From NCBI RefSeq assembly GCF_000753715.1, contig NZ_JPER01000001.1, forward strand, positions 930,001-994,000: a DNA stretch of 64,000 nucleotides, in the 5' to 3' direction. The stretch is from Pseudidiomarina salinarum (lineage in GTDB: Bacteria > Pseudomonadota > Gammaproteobacteria > Enterobacterales > Alteromonadaceae). Each line of letters starts with the position of its first letter. Within the stretch, counting starts at the first letter, position 1. Positions 57,640 to 64,000 of the stretch are shown in pieces. Under the pieces are notes generated by a model. That model ran no database searches. It had not been told where the DNA came from and worked only from the letters and a program-made list of their open reading frames with translations. A program made the position numbers and the translations under genes.

Positions 57640-59556
57640 TTAACTAATCTTGCGACTGTTTACTTCGTCGTTCAGCTCTGCCATAAACTGCTGCAGACCT
57701 TTGACACCTTGGTCTTCACCACGACGAGTACGCACCGCAACCGACTCGTTTTCGACTTCTTTATCGCCTACTACGAGTAAATATGGAACACGTTTTAACG
57801 TATGCTCACGAATTTTAAAGCCTATTTTCTCATTTCTCAAGTCGGCTGTCGCGCGGAATCCGAGTTTATTCAGCTCTTTTACGGTATTTTTTACGTAATC
57901 GGCCTGATTATCGGTAATATTCATCACCACAACCTGAGTTGGCGCCAGCCATAATGGGAAATATCCGGCATATTCTTCGATCAGGATCCCCATGAAACGT
58001 TCCAGGGAGCCTAAAATCGCCCGGTGAATCATTACCGGGGTATGGCGATCGTTGTCTTCGCCGACATAAGTAGCGCCTAAACGCTCTGGCAGCGCGAAAT
58101 CCAGCTGCACAGTACCACATTGCCAGGCACGACCCAGACAATCATGTAAAGTAAATTCAATCTTCGGTCCGTAGAAAGCACCCTCGCCCGGCAGATACTC
58201 AAAATCAATACCGTTGTTCTTCAGCGCCTCGGCTAAAGCTTGTTCGGCATGATCCCAGGTCGCATCGGTGCCCAGACGTTTTTCCGGCCGGGTAGACAGC
58301 TTCACTACGATTTCATCAAAACCAAAGGTCTTATAGGTTTCATAGACCATCTTGATACAGCCACTGACCTCAGCCTGCACCTGATCTTCAGTACAGAAGA
58401 TATGCGCATCGTCCTGCGTGAAGCCACGTACCCGCATCAGACCGTGCAAGGCGCCAGACGGTTCATTCCGGTGACAGCTACCGAATTCCGCCATACGTAA
58501 TGGCAGGTCACGGTATGATTTAAGGCCCTGGTTAAATATCTGTACGTGTCCCGGGCAGTTCATCGGCTTAATCGCATATTCACGATTCTCAGAGGCTGTG
58601 GTGAACATCAGGTCCGAGAACTTCTCCCAGTGACCAGACCGCTCCCACAAGACCCGATCCATCATTAGCGGGCCTTTCACTTCCTGATAGCGGTATTCGC
58701 GCAGTTTCTCACGAATAAAGCGCTCCAGCTCCAGGAATATAGCCCAGCCGTTATGGTGCCAGAACACCATTCCCGGCGCTTCTTCCTGCCAGTGAAACAG
58801 ATCCTGGGTTTTACCAATCTTACGGTGATCCCGTTTTTCGGCTTCTTCCAGGCGCTGCAAATAGGCTTTCAACTGCTTTTTGTCAGCCCAGGCCGTACCA
58901 TAAATGCGCTGCAGCATCTTGTTATCAGAATCACCACGCCAGTAGGCGCCGGCAACTTTCATTACCTTAAAATGCTGACAGAAACGCATATTCGGCACAT
59001 GCGGACCGCGGCACATATCAATGTATTCTTCGTGATGATACAGACCCGGACGGGCATCCTGGCTGATGTCGTCATCAAGAATTTCAACTTTATAAGGCTC
59101 ATGCCGTTCGACAAAGGTCTCGCGCGCTTCCTGCCAGCTTACTTTATGGCGCACCACCTCATATTCGGTCTTGGCCAGTTTCAGCATGCGCTCTTCCAGC
59201 GCCGCCAGGTCATCCTGGGTAATCGGCCGATCGAGATCCACATCGTAGTAGAAACCGTTATCAATCACCGGTCCGATTGCCATTTTGGCTTCCGGGTACA
59301 GTTGCTTCAGAGCATGTCCCAGCAAATGCGCGCACGAGTGACGGATAATATGAACGCCATCATCATCTTTCGGCGTAATGATCTGGACCGTGGCATCCTC
59401 GGTGATCAGTTCACAGGCATCGACTAACTCGCCGTCAATACGACCAGCCACGGTGGCTTTTGCCAGACCGGGGCCGATATCCTGGGCGACTTCCAGCACG
59501 GAAACCGGCTTATCAAACTCGCGTTGACTACCATCGGGAAGCGTTACTACAGGCAT
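57640..59556 (-). CDS. thrS: Threonyl-tRNA synthetase
   Basis: This 638-residue class II synthetase has a TGS domain (residues 1–62) and an editing domain with [11 protein letters not shown] and the CRGPHVPN zinc-like site. Catalytic motifs follow ([41 protein letters not shown], split here to short forms), then an anticodon-binding domain. E. coli ThrS is 642 residues. AAGGA lies before the ATG. infC follows after 19 bases. Confidence 0.98.
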   Translation of the reverse strand: MPVVTLPDGSQREFDKPVSVLEVAQDIGPGLAKATVAGRIDGELVDACELITEDATVQIITPKDDDGVHIIRHSCAHLLGHALKQLYPEAKMAIGPVIDNGFYYDVDLDRPITQDDLAALEERMLKLAKTEYEVVRHKVSWQEARETFVERHEPYKVEILDDDISQDARPGLYHHEEYIDMCRGPHVPNMRFCQHFKVMKVAGAYWRGDSDNKMLQRIYGTAWADKKQLKAYLQRLEEAEKRDHRKIGKTQDLFHWQEEAPGMVFWHHNGWAIFLELERFIREKLREYRYQEVKGPLMMDRVLWERSGHWEKFSDLMFTTASENREYAIKPMNCPGHVQIFNQGLKSYRDLPLRMAEFGSCHRNEPSGALHGLMRVRGFTQDDAHIFCTEDQVQAEVSGCIKMVYETYKTFGFDEIVVKLSTRPEKRLGTDATWDHAEQALAEALKNNGIDFEYLPGEGAFYGPKIEFTLHDCLGRAWQCGTVQLDFALPERLGATYVGEDNDRHTPVMIHRAILGSLERFMGILIEEYAGYFPLWLAPTQVVVMNITDNQADYVKNTVKELNKLGFRATADLRNEKIGFKIREHTLKRVPYLLVVGDKEVENESVAVRTRRGEDQGVKGLQQFMAELNDEVNSRKIS

Positions 59557-59667
59557 GACTTAAATCCTTATTTACAGTGGTGGCACCTACCAAGTGTCAC
59601 TTGTTCATTTTAAAGGCGCCACTATAGCCCACAGCGGCCATTGCTGCAATCCAAAATGGCCGCTAGA

Positions 59668-60570
59668 ATGCCGCTGATGGAAACCTTTATAGGCCCGCTG
59701 GCCGCTCTCACCGCTGCATTATTCTGGGCCCTGGCCACTGTACTTTACAGTCAGGCCGGAAGCTTCCTGAATGCCGCCCAGTTAAATATGGTCAAAGGTG
59801 CCGTAGCCTGCCCTTTGCTGGTGCTTGGCGCCTGGCTTACCGGTAACCTGCTGGAGTTTGATGGCAGCACCGCGGCGTGGATATTACTGGCCAGCGGGGT
59901 GATCGGCATCACCATTGGCGATACGCTTTACTTCACCGCCCTGCGCCGGCTCGGGCCCTGGCATACCATGTTGCTTGAATACCTGGCGCCGCCGTTCGCT
60001 GCGGTACTCGCCTGGCTGTTACTTGCAGAAGGAATGAGCTGGCTCGAAGTCACCGCGGCGTCAGTAACTATCATGGGTATTTTGGTGGTACTCAGCGAAC
60101 GGCGACGCCAGCATGCCGAGCCAGCGGCAAAAATAAGTATCAGCGGGGTGCTGGCAGGCACCGGCGCGGCCTTCTGTCAGGCCTTGGGTCTGGTGATGTC
60201 ATTTCATGCGCTGGCAAGCTTTGAAGTCTCGCCGGTAAGCGCAGCTTTACTGCGGCTCTTTGCCGGCACCGTAGCGCTTACCGTTGCGCTGTTATTACTT
60301 AAACCCAGTATTATTGGCGCGACCCGCTCAGCGCTACGCCACACCTCAATTCCCTGGTTACTGACCGCCATCGTGATGGGCACTTTTCTGGCGATCTGGC
60401 TGCAACAAATAGCCATTGCCTATATCAATCCGGGGGTTGCGCAGACGCTGCTCGCGACCGCGCCATTATGGCTGGTACCGATTCAGTGGCTACGCGGGCA
60501 ACCGCTGTCCGGGCGGGCCCTGCTGGGTGCAGTGATTGCGCTCGGCGGTATCGCCATGCTGTTTAACTAA
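59668..60570 (+). CDS. EamA/DMT-family membrane transporter
   Basis: This protein of about 300 residues has ten predicted transmembrane helices arranged as two EamA repeats (LAALTAALFWALATVLYSQAG and GVLAGTGAAFCQALGLVMS mark their starts). Such drug/metabolite transporters export amino acids, sugars or nucleotides; the cargo is unknown. In-frame starts occur at 59656, 59668 and 59677, none with a strong ribosome-binding site, so the exact N-terminus is uncertain. It is divergent from thrS. Confidence 0.87.
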   Translation: MPLMETFIGPLAALTAALFWALATVLYSQAGSFLNAAQLNMVKGAVACPLLVLGAWLTGNLLEFDGSTAAWILLASGVIGITIGDTLYFTALRRLGPWHTMLLEYLAPPFAAVLAWLLLAEGMSWLEVTAASVTIMGILVVLSERRRQHAEPAAKISISGVLAGTGAAFCQALGLVMSFHALASFEVSPVSAALLRLFAGTVALTVALLLLKPSIIGATRSALRHTSIPWLLTAIVMGTFLAIWLQQIAIAYINPGVAQTLLATAPLWLVPIQWLRGQPLSGRALLGAVIALGGIAMLFN

Positions 60571-60668
60571 AGTTTTCGCAAAATCCACTGGCGGACAGGA
60601 AAAATCTGCAACTTCGACCATACTGTAAAACAATCGCTTTAAAATAAATTCAATTACAGGAGGTCCTT

Positions 60669-60878
60669 ATGGATACCGATAAATTGCGCGATGCCACCGT
60701 CAGTTGTCCGTTCTGCGGTCACCCGGTACATCTGGACATTGACCCATCAATGGGCAATCAGGATTATCAGGATGAGTGCCGCAATTGTGGTTCGGATATT
60801 CGCCTGGTGGTTGATGTCGACGAACAGCACAACAAAATCATCGTTCGCGTTAAGAGCGATGACGAGAACTACTACTAA
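60669..60878 (+). CDS. CPXCG-motif small zinc-ribbon protein
   Basis: This 69-residue protein has CPFCG (Cys13, Cys16) and a second CRNCG pair near residues 38–41, forming a probable zinc ribbon. It has an otherwise acidic sequence (VDVDEQ, KSDDENYY). It belongs to the 'CPXCG motif-containing cysteine-rich protein' family, with no known function. GGAGG lies seven bases before the ATG. It converges on ribE with six bases between. Confidence 0.88.
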   Translation: MDTDKLRDATVSCPFCGHPVHLDIDPSMGNQDYQDECRNCGSDIRLVVDVDEQHNKIIVRVKSDDENYY

Positions 60879-60884
60879 AACACG

Positions 60885-61520
60885 TTAGCCGTTGGCCGGG
60901 TTCCGCTGCGCGAGAACGCGTTCAACGGTCTCCACGATAGTCATGGTCTGCTGATCAAACTCCAGATTTACCCAGTTCGCCTGCTCCAGGTTCGTCAGGC
61001 GCAACGTTTCTGGGATCAGATGCAGCGAAAAACGATTCCCCTTCACCTCGCCGATAGTCAGACTGGCACCGTTTACACTGATAAAACCCTTACTGAACAC
61101 AAACCGTGCGAAGGTTTCCGGAAACACAATCCATAATGTCCAGTTAAACTCATCATGCTGCCGCTCAACCACCTGGCCGATACAGTGAATATGTCCGGAT
61201 ACGTGATGGCCACCGATCTCGTCGCCAACTTTCAGTGAACGTTCAAAGTTCACCTTGTCATTGATCGCCAGATCACCCAGGTTGGTGAGCCGCAATGTTT
61301 CATCAATAACGTCAAACTCCACACTGCCCGGCTCATTCTTCTGCCCGGCTGGCAGCTCAAAGCCAACGACCGTCAGACAGCAGCCGTTAATTGCTATACT
61401 TGCACCAATCTCAAGTTGCTGCAGAAATTGCGGCGCAACATTCAAACGTAGATGCCTGAATTCAGGATGCAGGTCGATGTGAGCGACAACCGCCTGGGTT
61501 TGCACGATTCCAGTAAACAT
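60885..61520 (-). CDS. ribE: Riboflavin synthase alpha subunit
   Basis: This 211-residue enzyme dismutates two 6,7-dimethyl-8-ribityllumazine molecules to riboflavin. It consists of two lumazine-binding repeats: residues 1–97 (MFTGIVQ, INGCCLTVVG, GDLAINDKVNFERSL) and 98–195 (GHHVSGHIHCIGQV, ISVNGASLTIGEV). ATG 61520 gives the invariant MFTGIV start. Upstream in-frame codons to 61553 are not needed. It stands alone outside a rib operon and shows no FMN-riboswitch-like leader. Confidence 0.97.
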   Translation of the reverse strand: MFTGIVQTQAVVAHIDLHPEFRHLRLNVAPQFLQQLEIGASIAINGCCLTVVGFELPAGQKNEPGSVEFDVIDETLRLTNLGDLAINDKVNFERSLKVGDEIGGHHVSGHIHCIGQVVERQHDEFNWTLWIVFPETFARFVFSKGFISVNGASLTIGEVKGNRFSLHLIPETLRLTNLEQANWVNLEFDQQTMTIVETVERVLAQRNPANG

Positions 61521-61537
61521 AATGAGGTTCCAACCGC

Positions 61538-62593
61538 GTGATACAGATAACAATTTCGATTGTACTTTTTCTGCGACGCCTTGGCTACGGCGGACTGGTC
61601 CTGCTGCTAACGCTTAGCGCCTGCAGCGAGCGGCCCAAATTGCTGCGGCAATGGGATGACTACCAGCAGCGCCTCGCTAACACCCAGAATGTCGACACCC
61701 CTGATATCAGTCTGCCAGCCCCAGAGCGGCCGCCAGCGGTTCGCGATCTGCGGCTGGATATCCCGCGGGTATCCTTGTCTTTGCTTGATTCAATGCGGCT
61801 TGATGCCTGCCCCGCCGGCGCTCTGATTGCCGAACGCAACAGCGCATTGGGGCGTCTGACCGAGGGCCTGTCACGCTACTACGGGGATATTCGCTTAGTC
61901 GAAGCGATGAAGCAGTGCATCCGCCAGCTCGAAGACGCCGGCGCGTCCGATCTGCAGAACCGCCTGCAGCAAGCAGTCCGGGATAAATCAGCAACCATGA
62001 GCGATGCCCGGCAACAAGCTATAGCAACCGACGATGCGCTTCGTCATGCGCTGACGCCAGCTGGCACGCCGTTGGCGAGCGCCGCAGTAGAGTCGTTTGC
62101 TCCGGCGCTCGCGGCGCTGGAAATCGTGGTTCAGGTGCTTGAATACCGCGATCAAGAGGATCCACTTCCGAATGAAGAGCAATTAGAAACAGCCCTGCGA
62201 ACCGTAGCGCAAAGTACCTACCTGCCCGGTTTCTGGCGCGCGTTGCACGATCAGCAGGCCTACCTTGAGCAGTTAACACCGCTGGTTGATAACCTAAGCC
62301 AGCGCGCCGGCTGCTTAAGTGCCGGCACACCCCGGCGGGCTGAAATACTGAAAACGATTTTCATGAGCTTTTTTGCCGATGAACTACAACCACTGCTGGC
62401 TGGCTTTACCACCCAGGCATATCAACTGGCACCTGTTCTTCAACGCCTGCGTGATCAGTCTGAGCTGGCACCAATGAATGTTTACCTTGATCAACTGCAG
62501 CAATTACCCACCCGGCTAAACCGGGCTACACGCGCCCATGCGCAACACTGGCAGACATTTTTCCATGATTGTGATTTCACTCCGGGCGGTTAA
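61538..62593 (+). CDS. DUF3080 family lipoprotein
   Basis: This 351-residue protein has a signal peptide and lipobox (LLLTLSAC with Cys at about residue 29, then Ser), followed by a largely helical DUF3080 domain (DYQQRLANTQN, SLLDSMRLDACPAG, GRLTEGLSRYYGDIRL). The function is unknown. The assigned GTG start is 17 bases from the divergent ribE start, too little for two separate promoters. Either a start further in or overlapping promoters must be assumed; the lipobox position fits the GTG. Confidence 0.83.
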   Translation: MIQITISIVLFLRRLGYGGLVLLLTLSACSERPKLLRQWDDYQQRLANTQNVDTPDISLPAPERPPAVRDLRLDIPRVSLSLLDSMRLDACPAGALIAERNSALGRLTEGLSRYYGDIRLVEAMKQCIRQLEDAGASDLQNRLQQAVRDKSATMSDARQQAIATDDALRHALTPAGTPLASAAVESFAPALAALEIVVQVLEYRDQEDPLPNEEQLETALRTVAQSTYLPGFWRALHDQQAYLEQLTPLVDNLSQRAGCLSAGTPRRAEILKTIFMSFFADELQPLLAGFTTQAYQLAPVLQRLRDQSELAPMNVYLDQLQQLPTRLNRATRAHAQHWQTFFHDCDFTPGG

Positions 62594-62640
62594 AAAGCTA
62601 GCTGTGAAGCGTTGGACTTTTCACCAACTTATGGTAACTT

Positions 62641-62666
62641 ATTGAGAACCATTCTCATTTGAGAAT
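62641..62666. promoter_or_regulatory. Fur box upstream of DUF6746
   Basis: ATTGAGAACCATTCTCATT at 62641–62659 matches a 9-1-9 Fur palindrome (arms agree at 7 of 9 positions). It overlaps a second inverted repeat, ATTCTCA–TT–TGAGAAT, at 62651–62666. This double arrangement is typical of strong Fur sites. It lies 34 bases before the ATG at 62700, where bound Fur would block transcription when iron is sufficient. Confidence 0.7.
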
Positions 62667-62699
62667 TTCCATCAAGGTCTTAAGTCCAAGGAGTTCAGT

Positions 62700-63086
62700 A
62701 TGAAGTTGTTTACGCAGTTAGCCGTCAGTGCTCTGGTAGCAGCCAGCTTTTCAGCCGCAGCCGCCCCACTAAGCGAAGAGCGCCCTGACCATTTTGAAGG
62801 CAAGTCTTCAGAAACCCTGGAACAGGCTATGAGTAATCTTGCTGAATACAATGCTAAACTGCATGCCATGCTGGCAAACGGCGACTTAACCCCTAAGCAA
62901 ATGGGTGAAATCCATCAGCTGACCTATACCCTCGAAGAAGCGCTTGCGAAACTGAAAGACGAAGTTGAAACCATGCAGGAACAAGTTGAAACAGTCCATC
63001 TTGGCTCTGAAAAAATGAGTTACGACGACGTAAAAGAAACCGGCAAAGCCTACTTAGATAAAGCAGCGAAGATAGTTAATCAATGA
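62700..63086 (+). CDS. DUF6746 family periplasmic coiled-coil protein
   Basis: This 128-residue protein has a signal peptide (cleaved near SAAAAPL) and a mature part that is almost entirely helical with coiled-coil character (LEQAMSNLAEYNAKLHAML, EEALAKLKDEVETMQEQVE). The DUF6746 family is known from marine Gammaproteobacteria, with no function. AAGGAG precedes the ATG. A Fur box lies directly upstream, and the MoxR gene overlaps its stop by four bases. Confidence 0.82.
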   Translation: MKLFTQLAVSALVAASFSAAAAPLSEERPDHFEGKSSETLEQAMSNLAEYNAKLHAMLANGDLTPKQMGEIHQLTYTLEEALAKLKDEVETMQEQVETVHLGSEKMSYDDVKETGKAYLDKAAKIVNQ

Positions 63087-63916
63087 GTTTCATCAGCACT
63101 TCAAGCTACATCGTCGCCGATGATCTGTCGCTGGCGGTAAACGCTGCGGTAACTCTCGAGAAGCCTTTGCTACTCAAAGGTGAACCCGGTACCGGTAAGA
63201 CCAGGTTGGCGGAAGAACTAGCCGCCAGCCTTGGGGTGCCATTACTGCGCTGGCAGATCAAATCCACCACCAAGGCCCAGCAAGGCCTCTATGAATATGA
63301 TGCGGTATCACGGCTGCGGGACAGCCAGCTGGGCAGCGATAAAGTCCATGACATCGCCAACTACATTAAACCCGGTAAGCTCTGGCAGGCCTTTACCGCG
63401 CCTGAGCGCCCGGTGCTGTTAATCGACGAGATCGATAAAGCCGATATCGAATTCCCCAACGACCTGCTCCACGAGCTGGATCAGATGGAATTTCATGTGT
63501 ACGAGACCGGCGAGCAGGTTCGTGCTGAGCACCGGCCCATCGTCATTATCACGTCGAACAATGAAAAAGAGCTGCCCGATGCCTTCTTACGGCGCTGCTT
63601 TTTTCATTATATTAAATTCCCCGATGCCGATACTCTTGCCGAAATCGTCAAGGTACATTACCCGGCCATCCAGCAACGCCTGTTAAGCACGGCCCTTGAA
63701 GTGTTCTTTGATCTTCGCGCGGTGCCCAACCTGAAGAAGAAGCCATCGACGTCAGAACTTATTGACTGGCTGAAACTCCTGTTGGCCGAGCAAATCCGCC
63801 CGGAAGATTTACAACAAAAAGGTCAGTTGTTGCCCATGTTCGGAGCCTTGCTGAAAAACGAACAGGATGTACAACTGGTCGAGAAACTCGCGTTTATGGC
63901 GCGCCGGCAGAGCTAA
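63083..63916 (+). CDS. MoxR-family AAA+ ATPase
   Basis: This 277-residue ATPase has Walker A GEPGTGKT (residues 33–40), Walker B VLLIDEIDKAD near residue 113, sensor ITSNNEKELPDAFLRRC with an arginine finger, and a C-terminal lid. MoxR ATPases act as chaperones that mature metal-containing or large enzyme complexes, usually with a VWA-domain partner. Here the VWA/CoxE-like gene follows directly. It overlaps DUF6746 by four bases. Confidence 0.92.
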   Translation: MSFISTSSYIVADDLSLAVNAAVTLEKPLLLKGEPGTGKTRLAEELAASLGVPLLRWQIKSTTKAQQGLYEYDAVSRLRDSQLGSDKVHDIANYIKPGKLWQAFTAPERPVLLIDEIDKADIEFPNDLLHELDQMEFHVYETGEQVRAEHRPIVIITSNNEKELPDAFLRRCFFHYIKFPDADTLAEIVKVHYPAIQQRLLSTALEVFFDLRAVPNLKKKPSTSELIDWLKLLLAEQIRPEDLQQKGQLLPMFGALLKNEQDVQLVEKLAFMARRQS

Positions 63917-63919
63917 TCC

Positions 63920-64000
63920 ATGCTCATAGAGTTCTTTCTCTGCCTGCGCCGCCACGGCCTGAAAACCAGCCTGACCGAATTGCTGGACTTATTAAATGCA
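63920..64000 (+). CDS. VWA (CoxE-like) domain protein, only the 5' end in the window
   Basis: The ATG three bases after the MoxR stop opens a frame of 27 codons to the right edge (MLIEFFLCLRRHGLKTSLTE...). The sequence matches the start of CoxE/VWA-containing proteins that accompany MoxR ATPases. The rest is outside the window, so the metal-ion-dependent adhesion site cannot be checked. Confidence 0.7.
   Translation, partial: MLIEFFLCLRRHGLKTSLTELLDLLNA

Noticed and set aside
59557-59640. tRNA-like ThrRS operator in the thrS leader
   Set aside because: Short palindromes exist (AAGTGACACTT) but I could not build an anticodon-arm mimic, so I do not claim one.

Overview
The window (about 52% GC by eye) is a chromosome segment of a Gammaproteobacterium. 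It carries several conserved gammaproteobacterial blocks: gyrA–serC–hisC–aroA–cmk–rpsA–ihfB–lapA–lapB–pyrF, ubiG–phosphatase–nrdA–nrdB–yfaE–grxA, and thrS–infC–rpmI–rplT–pheS–pheT–ihfA. Rhombosortase, DUF6746, DUF3833 and CmoM-type genes point to a marine, Alteromonadales/Idiomarinaceae-like lineage, but that placement is inference. I see no rRNA, tRNA, insertion sequence, prophage or CRISPR array. Genes are dense and mostly on the minus strand.

Layout. 1–7.3 kb: a TonB-dependent receptor cut by the left edge, a DUF1499 membrane protein, an exported MsrA–MsrB fusion, a lipoprotein gamma-glutamyltransferase, a rhombosortase-like protease and a ComEA-like protein. 7.3–18.6 kb: the housekeeping run from pyrF back to gyrA. 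18.7–24.6 kb: ubiG, a Gph/MupP phosphatase, and class Ia ribonucleotide reductase with its ferredoxin and glutaredoxin; two NrdR-box-like sites precede nrdA. 24.6–33.1 kb: hrpA, a CBS-domain protein, a lipoprotein isoaspartyl peptidase, sbcB and a GMC oxidoreductase. 33.1–38.2 kb: an RND/MMPL transporter, a YCF48-type protein and a divergent DUF1329 protein, which probably form one envelope lipid-transport module. 38.3–42.0 kb: a beta-hydroxyacid dehydrogenase, a lipid kinase, cmoM, a Nif3-family gene and a small Lys-rich orphan. 42.0–52.6 kb: the most interesting part, described next. 52.6–59.6 kb: translation genes. 59.6–64 kb: a DMT transporter, a small zinc-ribbon protein, ribE, a DUF3080 lipoprotein, and a Fur-box-preceded operon DUF6746–MoxR–VWA cut by the right edge.

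The 42.0–52.6 kb region looks like a complete singlet-oxygen/photo-oxidative stress island. An ECF sigma factor (RpoE type) and its zinc anti-sigma factor ChrR lie on the plus strand behind a LON-domain gene. Divergent from them is a ten-gene minus-strand operon: DUF523–DUF1722, photolyase, an NTF2-like protein, SDR, FAD oxidoreductase, DUF1365, CFA-synthase-like methyltransferase, DUF2878, a chalcone-isomerase-like protein and a DUF3833 lipoprotein. I found the same promoter pattern, TGATCC or TGAACC, 16 bases, then CGTA, in front of the LON gene, in front of rpoE, and about 48 kb away in front of the DUF1499–msrAB pair. A weaker version sits at the head of the ten-gene operon. Together these suggest a regulon that pairs DNA photorepair, repair of oxidised methionine in the envelope, and methylation/oxidation of membrane fatty acids. 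Several members have no assigned function.
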